The notes beneath the pieces are model-generated. The model searched no databases and was not told where the DNA came from. It saw nothing but the letters and a program-made list of their open reading frames with translations. From positions 62,001 through 126,000 of the forward strand of contig VCMS01000058.1 of assembly GCA_022539475.1 (NCBI GenBank): DNA of 64,000 nucleotides. The letters run 5' to 3'. Made by a program: the position numbers and the translations under genes. Within the stretch, counting starts at the first letter, position 1, and every line of letters starts with the position of its first letter. The DNA is from Gracilaria domingensis (Eukaryota; Rhodophyta; Florideophyceae; Gracilariales; Gracilariaceae). Positions 1 through 8,766 of this stretch are shown one piece after another.

Positions 1-2714
1 ACGCACTTCAGGCCCGTCTTGCAGACCCACAATGAGTGATGTCCACATGGTGCACCCTCTTCTTTAGGTTTCACACATCGTTTCCTGTAACGATGCCCCG
101 CACATTCATACCCACGAATGCATGTAGAATGACTCGGTTTGCAATCGCCCCCGGCAGCAACTTTGCATGTTCCTTGTTCGCACTTGAGTCCGTGATGACA
201 CATAGAGTACGGATTTGTTCCACAACGTTGCCCTCTCTTCTTAAGCATCACGCATCTCTTATTCAATCCGTAACCTGCGCAAACGCTTCCTCTGACACAG
301 ATAGATCCTTCAGAATAACATTGTCCGCCAACTGGAATCTTACATATGCCCTTTTCACACGTCAATCCGCGACGACATCCATGTGACGAGCTGCATCGCT
401 TCCCACATCCAGTCCAAACAACGCAACGTTTCTTATGTTTTGAACAAACAGTTCCTTCTTCACAGAACGCATTCTTGAATCCACAACGGCGGCCTTTGCG
501 CAATCTGCACAAACCGTGCTGACATTTCAGTCCTTTCCTGCAAACCATGAACGGGTTCTTTCCACAGCGATATCCCGCTGGTCCAGGTATCACACATCGC
601 TTCACGCGAGAAGTTCCGACACAAACCGTCCCGTGCGCACAAAACGCGCCCTTTCGCAGACAGTTTCCTCCATGCGGGATCTTCTTCTTGCATATCCCTC
701 GAATGCAGTGGAGACCACGTTTACAAACCCAAAATGGACTACGTCCGCACTTTTGTTCAATCGATTTTGGCTTCACGCACACCTTCTTTCGCGGAGTTCC
801 GGCACAAATACTGCCGTCAACACATATAGAACCTGGTTTCAAACAGCTTCCTCCAACAGGAATCTTCGGCATACGACAGAACCCACCCACGCATTGTAGT
901 CCTCTTGGACAGAGTGTGCCAGGCCCACACGGTTTGTTCATTCCTCCTAGCATCAAACACTTTCGCTTCTGATTAGTGCCAATACAAACGGTGCCGTCAA
1001 TACATAAAGAGCCTTTCGCAGTACAATCTCCGTTCCTGGGTATCTTGCAAAGTCCATCTTCACAAACCAGATCCTTCTTGCACACAGCGAACGGGTTCTT
1101 GCCGCAACGCATTCGAACATCTTTAGGCCTCACGCATTTCTTCACGCTCTTTGTACCAGCACATGTTGTACCATCAACACAGAGAGGATTGTCCACGGCA
1201 CAGTTGCGACCTTCGGGGATCTTACAAAATCCTTCTTCACAAACAAGTCCCTTCTTGCAAACGGAGAAAGGAGTCTGTCCACATTTCCTTCGCAGACTAA
1301 TCGGCTTCACACACTTCTTCTTCATATCAGTACCGACACAGATAGTGTCATCGACGCAAAGAGGATTGTCCACGGCACAGTCGCGACCTTCGGGGATCTT
1401 ACAAAATCCTTCTTCACAAACGAGTCCCTTCTTACAAACGGAGAAAGGAGTCTGTCCACATTTCCTTCGCAGACTAATCGGCTTCACACACTTCTTCTTC
1501 ATATCAGTACCGACACAGATAGTGTCATCGACGCAAAGAGGATTGTCCACGGCACAGTTGCGACCTTCGGGGATCTTACAAAATCCTTCTTCACAAACAA
1601 GTCCCTTCTTGCAAACGGAGAAAGGAGTCTGTCCACATTTCCTTCGCAGACTAATCGGCTTCACACACTTCTTCTTCATATCAGTACCGACACAGATAGT
1701 GTCATCGACGCAAAGAGGATTGTCCACGGCACAGTCGCGACCTTCGGGGATCTTACAAAATCCTTCTTCACAAACAAGTCCCTTCTTACAAACGGAGAAA
1801 GGAGTCTGTCCACACTTCCTTCGCAGACTAATCGGCTTCACACACTTCTTCTTCATATCAGTACCGACACAGATAGTGTCATCGACGCAAAGAGGATTGT
1901 CCACGGCACAGTTGCGACCTTCGGGGATCTTACAAAATCCTTCTTCACAAACAAGTCCCTTCTTACAAACGGAGAAAGGAGTCTGTCCACACTTCCTTCG
2001 CAGACTAATCGGCTTCACACACTTCTTCTTCATATCAGTACCGACACAGATAGTGTCATCGACGCAAAGAGGATTGTCCACGGCACAGTCGCGACCTTCG
2101 GGGATCTTACAAAACCCTTCTTCACAAACCAGTCCCTTCTTACAAACGGAGAAAGGAGTCTGTCCACACTTCCTTCGCAGACTAATCGGCTTCACACACT
2201 TCTTCTTCATGTCTGTACCAACACAAACAGTACCATCTACACAGAGAGAGTCTTCGGTTTTGCAATCACCTCTTTCAGGGTTCTTGCAGAATCCTTCCTC
2301 GCAGACCAGTTGCTTTTGGCAAACACTGAACACGTCCTGTCCACATCGCTTCCTGACTCGTTTGGGTACCACGCACTTCTTTGTCACATCTGTCCCAGCG
2401 CATACCGTGCCATCGACACAAATGGAACCCTTCGGCTTGCAGTCCTTCCCTTTCGGAACCTTGCAAAATCCTTCTTCGCATGTCAGTCCAGATTGACAAA
2501 TCCAAAACGGATCGTGGCCACACCTCTTTCCTACACTCTTCGGCATCACACACTTTTTCTCATCGGCTGGGCCAGCACACACCTGGTCCTTGGGGCACAC
2601 AGGACAACCGTATACCGTACCATATTTATCCGCAACAGTCCTCTGCGAAACTCCTAGCACACAGGAGCACAAAGACACAAGTATAACTAGCTTGAGTACA
2701 GCAAACACCATCAT
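1..2714 (-). CDS. Secreted cysteine-rich modular protein A (3' end outside window)
   Basis: The minus-strand frame is open from ATG ATG at 2714/2711 to the left edge without a stop (904 codons plus 2 bases), so the C-terminus is missing. The N-terminus is a signal peptide: a hydrophobic stretch (MVFAVLKLVILVSLCSCVLG) followed by a polar mature start. The rest is roughly 15 modules of about 59 residues. In the central ones the eight cysteines are spaced C-x9-C-x7-C-x5-C-x4-C-x7-C-x6-C-x5 and then x8 to the next module, with recurring KGLxCEEGFCK, CVDxTxCVGTD and KKKCVKP. Six central modules are nearly identical at DNA level. I do not recognise a named family. The cysteine density resembles disulfide-rich extracellular repeat proteins, so a wall, matrix or defence role is possible but unsupported. 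The neighbour at 3511-4878 is a paralog in the same orientation. Confidence 0.85.
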   Translation of the reverse strand, partial: MMVFAVLKLVILVSLCSCVLGVSQRTVADKYGTVYGCPVCPKDQVCAGPADEKKCVMPKSVGKRCGHDPFWICQSGLTCEEGFCKVPKGKDCKPKGSICVDGTVCAGTDVTKKCVVPKRVRKRCGQDVFSVCQKQLVCEEGFCKNPERGDCKTEDSLCVDGTVCVGTDMKKKCVKPISLRRKCGQTPFSVCKKGLVCEEGFCKIPEGRDCAVDNPLCVDDTICVGTDMKKKCVKPISLRRKCGQTPFSVCKKGLVCEEGFCKIPEGRNCAVDNPLCVDDTICVGTDMKKKCVKPISLRRKCGQTPFSVCKKGLVCEEGFCKIPEGRDCAVDNPLCVDDTICVGTDMKKKCVKPISLRRKCGQTPFSVCKKGLVCEEGFCKIPEGRNCAVDNPLCVDDTICVGTDMKKKCVKPISLRRKCGQTPFSVCKKGLVCEEGFCKIPEGRDCAVDNPLCVDDTICVGTDMKKKCVKPISLRRKCGQTPFSVCKKGLVCEEGFCKIPEGRNCAVDNPLCVDGTTCAGTKSVKKCVRPKDVRMRCGKNPFAVCKKDLVCEDGLCKIPRNGDCTAKGSLCIDGTVCIGTNQKRKCLMLGGMNKPCGPGTLCPRGLQCVGGFCRMPKIPVGGSCLKPGSICVDGSICAGTPRKKVCVKPKSIEQKCGRSPFWVCKRGLHCIRGICKKKIPHGGNCLRKGAFCAHGTVCVGTSRVKRCVIPGPAGYRCGKNPFMVCRKGLKCQHGLCRLRKGRRCGFKNAFCEEGTVCSKHKKRCVVWTGCGKRCSSSHGCRRGLTCEKGICKIPVGGQCYSEGSICVRGSVCAGYGLNKRCVMLKKRGQRCGTNPYSMCHHGLKCEQGTCKVAAGGDCKPSHSTCIRGYECAGHRYRKRCVKPKEEGAPCGHHSLWVCKTGLKC
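1184..2245. repeat. Six tandem 177-bp units inside protein A gene
   Basis: Units begin near 1184, 1361, 1538, 1715, 1892 and 2069, exactly 177 bp (59 codons) apart, so reading frame is kept. They differ at only a few bases. A T/C site (cagttgcgac versus cagtcgcgac) alternates T-C-T-C-T-C along the array. Other sites (ttcttgc/ttcttac; acatttcc/acacttcc) change part-way along it. Confidence 0.9.
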
Positions 2715-2799
2715 TGTTGACAAACAATAGCTTCGATTATCGTTGATTGCGAGTAGAGACCAGCAGAAGCTGTGATGAGCAAGGAGTGGACTCGCCAGT

Positions 2800-2818
2800 C
2801 AGCACCAGCGCTTAAATA
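2800..2818 (-). promoter_or_regulatory. TATA-like promoter block of protein A gene
   Basis: The plus-strand string cagcaccagcgcttaaat recurs, with two mismatches, upstream of the paralog (4969-4986). Read on the minus strand it ends in TATTTAAG, a TATA-like element about 97 bp upstream of the ATG. Conservation of block and distance in both paralogs supports a promoter function. Confidence 0.55.
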
Positions 2819-3510
2819 GTGTTCAGAGACCAGCTGGGAGAGGCCTGGAGCTGTCAGGAATGCAAGCAGACTACGAACATTGCAGAAACTAAATAGCACG
2901 AGAGTGCATTCGTATCAATTCATTCGACGTATACCAAAGTATGTCCCACTCAGTTCTCCCAGAATCGCGAAACGAAGAGTGTGAATTGCTTTTCAGCTGA
3001 TACATCAACAAGAGCATGCGTCGTGAAGAATAGATGCGTTTGATGTTTGTTTGTATTTGAGAGAGAAAGCTCGTCAGTAGGAATTGGGGAAAAGAAGAAT
3101 GTATCTCCCATAGATATGGACGTGGCAGAGCACCGACAGTATACCAATTCGAATCAGCCTCGGGCGTTAACGCCCACAAGATCACCATTCCCTGCATCTC
3201 GCAGCTGAGCGTCGTGGACTGTGATCAACGGCGAGTCCAAGGGAAGAATTACCTGTCAGCTCACTTACCCCTGACTGTCCAACTCAGTTTCTTATGAAGC
3301 TTCTCCCAGGCGTGAGAGTATAACGCGTTTCAGTATTCCATCTCCCAAGATCATTAGAATTTGTCAAATGCATCCTCTCTTCAGTATAAACTTGCTGACG
3401 TCCATGCCTCCTACGGAAACATGGACAATTCTAATGGACAGAATGCCCAATCCAATAACACTTCAATTATTCCCAGGCTAATAATGAGATGTAACATTCA
3501 TGGATGCGAC
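2819..3510. other. Intergenic region between the two cysteine-rich genes
   Basis: About 700 bp. It holds the upstream region of protein A and the 3' flank of protein B. Open frames here are short, with unremarkable translations. No RNA gene or repeat was seen. Confidence 0.6.
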
Positions 3511-4878
3511 CTAGTGCTTGCAGATACGATCAATGCATGTCAGGCCAGGTTGACAAGACCAGAACGGATCAAGTCCGCATTTCTGCCCGGCTGTCATTCC
3601 CTTAACGCATTTCTTTAGTCCATTGTCTCCGAGACAGAAAAGCCCTTCCTCGCAAACTGAACCTTCTGGCTTGCAGTCCCCACCCAGGCCAATCTTAGGC
3701 CTCATGCATGTACCTCCAATACAGACCAGATCGACGTCACATACCCAGAATGGATCCTGTCCACATCGCTCTCCAGGTCCCATAGGAGCTACGCATTTCT
3801 TCCTCCTGTCTGTGCCAGCGCAGACGGTACCATCAACACATACAGAGCCCGCTGGAAGACAATCTCCGCCTCTGGGTACTTTGGGCTTTTCACATACGTT
3901 AGCAACACAATCAAGCCCATCTTCACATACCCAGAACGGATCTATATCGCACTGACCACCAGGACCCATCGGAGCTACGCATTTCTTCCTCCTGTCTGTG
4001 CCAGCGCAGACGGTACCATCAACACATACAGAACCCGCTGGAAGACAATCTCCGCCTCTGGGTACTTTTGGCTTTTCACATACGTTAGCAACACAATCAA
4101 GCCCATCTTCACATACCCAGAACGGATCTATATCGCACTGACCACCAGGACCCATCGGAGCTACGCATTTCTTCCTCCTGTCTGTGCCAGCGCAGACGGT
4201 ACCATCAACACATACAGAACCCGCTGGAAGACAGTCTCCGCCTCTGGGTACTTTTGGCTTTTCGCATACGTTGGCAATACAGTCAAGGCCATCTTCGCAC
4301 ACCCAGAACGGATCTACGTCACATTGCTCTCCAACGGTCCTCGGCTTCTTGCAAATCTTCCTAGTGGCGGTTCCAACGCAAATAGCGCCTTCAACACAAA
4401 CCGAATCGGCTTCCAAACAACTTTCTCCTAGAGGAACTCTAGGCTTAACACAAATTCCGCCTGTGCATTCTAATCCAGCCTCGCATATCCAGAGCGGATC
4501 ACGTCCGCACTCTCCTCCAGGGCCCATGGGCTTAACGCACCTCTTCTTCCTGTCAGTACCGACACAAACTGCTCCCGGTTCACATACGGATCCTGGTCTA
4601 CGGCAGTTTCCACCAACTGGCACTTGCGGTGCAACACAAACATTCTTCTTGCAGCGAAGTCCTTTTGCGCATACCCAATACGGATCGACGCCACACCTCT
4701 CACCCGCATCCATCGGAACGACACATCTCTTCCTCCAATAATTTCCTGCACACACAGTGTTTTTAGGGCATCTCGGGCAGAAGAAGAATGTCTTGTGCTT
4801 GAAGAAAGTTCGTTCAGTCGGTGCAGCAGAACAGAGCGCCGCAAGCGATAGAAGCAGAACGAAACGAAAGCTGATCAT
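3511..4878 (-). CDS. Secreted cysteine-rich modular protein B
   Basis: This 455-residue protein is a paralog of the left-edge protein. The open frame extends upstream to a GTG, but the first ATG (4878) starts exactly at a signal peptide (MISFRFVLLLSLAALCSA), so it was chosen. Seven modules follow, each marked by DPFWVC or a close variant, with the same eight-cysteine plan as protein A except for a longer loop (C-x10-C instead of C-x7-C, e.g. EKPKVPRGGD). Three modules in the middle are almost identical 62-residue copies (186 bp). The protein ends CKH after the last module; there is no membrane anchor or GPI-like tail. It is likely secreted and disulfide-bonded. Function unknown. Confidence 0.88.
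   Translation of the reverse strand: MISFRFVLLLSLAALCSAAPTERTFFKHKTFFFCPRCPKNTVCAGNYWRKRCVVPMDAGERCGVDPYWVCAKGLRCKKNVCVAPQVPVGGNCRRPGSVCEPGAVCVGTDRKKRCVKPMGPGGECGRDPLWICEAGLECTGGICVKPRVPLGESCLEADSVCVEGAICVGTATRKICKKPRTVGEQCDVDPFWVCEDGLDCIANVCEKPKVPRGGDCLPAGSVCVDGTVCAGTDRRKKCVAPMGPGGQCDIDPFWVCEDGLDCVANVCEKPKVPRGGDCLPAGSVCVDGTVCAGTDRRKKCVAPMGPGGQCDIDPFWVCEDGLDCVANVCEKPKVPRGGDCLPAGSVCVDGTVCAGTDRRKKCVAPMGPGERCGQDPFWVCDVDLVCIGGTCMRPKIGLGGDCKPEGSVCEEGLFCLGDNGLKKCVKGMTAGQKCGLDPFWSCQPGLTCIDRICKH
3785..4342. repeat. Three tandem 186-bp units inside protein B gene
   Basis: The string ggagctacgcatttcttcc begins at 3785, 3971 and 4157, a 186-bp (62-codon) period. The copies differ by a handful of substitutions, for example tttggg versus ttttgg in the cag-proximal part. 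This is in-frame module duplication. Confidence 0.85.
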
Positions 4879-4968
4879 AGTAGGAGGCTGTATGGAAAGC
4901 GGAAAGACAAACGCCCAGAAGAGATTCACAGGCTGTGGAAGAGAGACAGGTGGAAGCGATTACCGGTT

Positions 4969-4986
4969 CAGCACCGTCGCTTAAAT
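4969..4986 (-). promoter_or_regulatory. TATA-like promoter block of protein B gene
   Basis: The plus-strand string cagcaccgtcgcttaaat matches the block at 2800-2817 upstream of the paralog. The TATA-like element lies about 102 bp upstream of the ATG at 4878, nearly the same spacing as in the paralog. Confidence 0.55.
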
Positions 4987-5691
4987 GGGGAAGCGAGTCT
5001 GGTGGGAGCTGCTCGGACAAACATTGCGATGGTGATTACAGGGTTTCAGGAGTATATCGCATACATCGCAATGTGGAAGATGACAAAGGTACAAGAGATA
5101 TAAAGATAACCCTAGGACGAAGATCATCTCGTACCGTCTCGATGATCCAAGTGTAATTAGTTGGTTGTGGACGTTTTGCGTCAACACAGGTGAATGCGAG
5201 GGATTATACGAATAGTATCTGAATTGAGAAAGTCGTGACTCCCAAGCTAGCGTTTCAACTTGCAATTGACTTCTTGCAAGGAGGACAGCATGTGCGAGTT
5301 ACTGTACCTCGTACCTTCGTAGTACGAAGTTCGCACGCACAAGATTCGAATGGATATCATGTACACTCCATCTTTAACGGTCAGATGCATGTGTAGGGTG
5401 AGAACGGCAGGCAGATCAGCGCGTTAAGTTAAGGCTGGTTACGTCGATATGGCTGCCGCGTTGAATTGATTAGGTGGCATAAAGTTGAGAATCGGGAGAT
5501 TCTGTTTTTGCACACCGGATGAACAGTCACTATGATCATGATCATTATCACCGCACGACCGGGAATATGCCTCGGTGGCGTACTCACCTTGCGGCTGGCG
5601 ATTAACAGAAGTACTAACAGTACCAAAGATAGCCTTCTCTCACCTTTTGTAGCTGGCGCCCACAAGGCCAGCTGGTGGTAGCGTCCGCTAC

Positions 5692-5709
5692 CTTTGTAGT
5701 ACTACAAAG
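5692..5709. repeat. Perfect 18-bp palindrome
   Basis: The sequence ctttgtagtactacaaag is its own reverse complement. It belongs to a GTAC-rich motif set seen in several intergenic regions (5311-5330, 35784-35798, 45966-45990, 49128-49165, 51646-51665). Confidence 0.75.
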
Positions 5710-8173
5710 TTTGTACCAACGGTTTCCTTCAGTACCAACGTCATCGACGGGTATGGCTTTGATGTTTACAGTGTCTAATATTAGATATGTGCCACCTTTC
5801 TAACCATCAGTCCAAGGGCACACACATAACTTTAGTTGTGCACTGTTGACCCCAAAAAGGGCGCAACACCGACAGGGTACAAACGGATGCGTTCGCTTCC
5901 CTGACATGACAACTCCTTCGACGTGAGCCGGAATGATCGCCGTATGCACCGTTTGTAGCCTGAAACGTCTCGACGTTTGTTTGGAATCTCGGTTCCAGAC
6001 CGTTTGGAGCCGACGAGGTTTGCGCTGGTTTGTGGGCTTTCGCTCGCAAGGGTTCCACTTCACATACTCAGTAAGGTTAGAGACAACAGCAAATATGAAT
6101 AATTGAATTGTGCGTCATACGGCTGGCAATCAGCGTGCTTGAGAAACAAGCACTCGACCATCGGATCTCAGGCACACTCACACACATGAGTACACTTGTA
6201 TCCAATCCTGATTGAGAACAATGAGGTTGTAAGCACGAGATGCGTTTTCCTTCTGTTAATGAAGAATCAATGTATGTGTTTCCAATAGTCAACATCAGGT
6301 AAACCAAGCCATGTAACAGGTAAGAGGGTTAAAAAGATGTTGACCTTACACAAAGCTCGAAACAACTAACACATCTGCAAATCTACATATCGACATCTTG
6401 GGTATCTGTACCTTGCTCCATCATATCAGCAGGAGCGGCAGGTCTTTCACAAATCACATCGAACCCCATCACCCCCGCACCGTCGAAAGGCATGCGGTCT
6501 GTGAATTGCTCCACAAGAGAACCAATGGTACACCAGTACTCGAAACGAAAGCGTACCGCGGCAAAAAGTACAAACCAACTTCAACGCTCTAAGAAAAAAA
6601 AATCCTACAAAGGTTGTCTTCTATGCATTGTTTGCTTCTCTAGTTCGCTGAATCTCTCTCTATTTCGCAGTCAAAAAAGGTCCAATGCCTAGCTTTTATC
6701 TCATCTCTCTTTTCATTCATAGGGATACTCGAGAAGATTGTGTAAGATACGCTCAAATTAGATAGCTGCAGCTCACCAATGCAACCTCAGCAGAAACCTT
6801 ACTCGTGGACTTCCTGGTCTTCTCAGAGTCAAACTTCATATCCAGAAGACTTTGCCACCTTTGAGCTGATTTCGATTGCATTGAAAGCCAAAAATATTCT
6901 TCTTGGGTTTCTTATGTCCACAAATGTAAAGTATATGGCATCTCACAATATTCTGAAATATAGATACAACAAACGCAATTCAAGTAACTCGCGGAGGAAG
7001 GCAGTCATAGTTTCTAGAACTGGGTCATGGCTTGTACTCATCAACATTCATCGGCTTGTCTGATTGAAAGGCTTCTCCACATAATAGTCTGTAGGAAGAA
7101 AGGTTATGTGCCCTCTGGATAGAGATCCTCTACCAATTCAAACCATACACTTGACCTAGAACTGCATTCTGTCCTAACATACACGGCAACGTTGCGTCAT
7201 TCATATTTTTTTGTTGTCACAATGTTTATTCATGAATTGAGTTGATATCCCTATCTTTCTCTATACATATCATTATAAAAAAATCGCATAATATGTTTAT
7301 ATTACACAGATTCAAGGCGCTTTGCCGATGCTACGAACAAAATTCCGCGGCTTAAGGTCAGCCTGAACAGTCAGACAAATTGAGAGTGGACGTTGACGTC
7401 ACAATTTGTGACTCACATTCGGCTTGTCTTCTAATAAATGAGTGCATGTTTGGTTGCGAGATCATTTTCTTCATTAAAGCAGGCTTGTAGCCTTTTACTC
7501 TAAATCTACAATTCTTCCTTCGATCGTACTCATTTCCACTCGCAAACTTCAACAGCCGTCGTTCATATAGTTCTTTCATCGATGAAGACATCTTTGCTAT
7601 TTGCGGGATGTGTTTCAAATTGTAACTTGTTACGCAAGTTTGAGTTCTAAAGGCTCTCAAATGTTCTGCTTTCTTAACGCATGAAATCAGTGCACAGCAT
7701 TGTAGCTTGAGCAAATTATGTGATTCCACAACGCCCGGATCTTAAATGGTTTGCTGCGTAAATGTCAACCTCTACAGAACGGAATAGTTTCTGTGTTTAG
7801 AAGAAGAGGAATTGAGAACAGAAACCTTTTAAAATTATTCGTGTCAAGAAAGCGGTATGTTGCTAGCATCGAAGACAGATTTTAAATCGAGGTAGCGCAT
7901 TCTCCTGTAATTTGGGGCTACGTTCCGTATTGAAGAAGGACATTTTCCATCTTGGCGCAAAGACGGTGACCCCGCACCCATCTATTTCAACGATAGACCA
8001 ACGTTATCTTTCTGCGGATGTCAGACCAATACTTGACTGAAATAGTTTCCCTATATCCTTATCCAAGGGTATATGCTGTGCAGCCTCGGGTTGAACCCGC
8101 CGAGGAACCTCTGAAGGTGAAAGAAGTAGGAAAAGATCATCCCCGTAATTTGGACTGCTATGGACTCCATACC

Positions 8174-8241
8174 GCTGCTTTTTTTTCACATCACTCCATG
8201 TATGGACTCCATACTATGGAGTGATGTGAAAAAAAAGCAGC
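8174..8241. repeat. Perfect foldback, 26-bp arms
   Basis: The arm at 8174-8199 (gctgc, eight T, cacatcactccat) is the exact reverse complement of 8216-8241, with a 16-base spacer. The spacer carries tatggactccata, which also occurs just left of the hairpin at 8159-8171. The structure could be a foldback or MITE remnant, or form an RNA hairpin. No flanking gene depends on it visibly. Confidence 0.85.
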
Positions 8242-8766
8242 AAATAATCTGCTCGATTATGTCACTTCCACTGTAAGGGTTGGACAGACAGACTCCGTGG
8301 TTGACCAAGCTGACTGTAACTACCGGAGACGCTTACGTAACAGTGGGACAAAACCGTATCGTTCATACCGTGGTCCTTTCGTCGTCCCTGCTTCACCCGC
8401 CGACATCTCCACAAATTGCAGGCATAGGAATCAATCTGCTGAAACGATTTAGCAATCTCAACCCCCCCAGCTTTGGTTTGGATGCTTTGTTCTTTACCGA
8501 CACTTCTGATAAAAGGCTTGAATCCACAAGCTACCTCTTCCAGTCTGTGTGATCAACCGAGTTCGTCCAGCTTACTGGTGCCACAAAACCTGTCTTCAAC
8601 ATCGTGACGAACCCTATCAATTCGTACGGCGCGTTAGTCTGCATCGATACGAGCACTGTCAACTGCCGCTACTCCGTCTGGTTCTGCCCACTGCAAGTAC
8701 AGCGTCGACTGCTCGCTTATTTGACAATCTCAAGCAATAAACGCGTTCTATCTTTGCTTCTCCAAC

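Larger units (their letters stand above)
4987..8766. other. Gene-poor region, 3.8 kb
   Basis: No convincing gene. The longest minus-strand frame (7358-7729) opens with GTG; from its first ATG (7591) it would encode only 77 residues of no recognisable kind. The region contains GTAC-rich palindromes at 5311-5330 and 5692-5709 and a perfect foldback at 8174-8241. Composition is moderate GC, becoming AT-richer around 6.6-7.4 kb. It may include decayed mobile DNA, but no transposon protein was seen. Confidence 0.6.

Noticed and set aside
976..2496. A 506-codon plus-strand open frame in the repeat array
   Set aside because: It is the antisense shadow of the cysteine-rich gene; the sense frame on the minus strand has a signal peptide and conserved cysteines and runs off the window.
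5301..5330. Possible telomere- or rho-type terminator from the GTAC palindrome
   Set aside because: No T-run follows it and no adjacent gene ends there; it fits better as one of several dispersed intergenic copies.
6440..6480. A tcgaacccc string that looked like the T-loop of a tRNA on the minus strand
   Set aside because: The flanking bases do not pair into a T stem, and no D or anticodon arm was found upstream.
7358..7729. A 123-codon minus-strand frame in the gene-poor region
   Set aside because: It opens with GTG; the first ATG leaves 77 residues with no recognisable domain, and no neighbour supports it.
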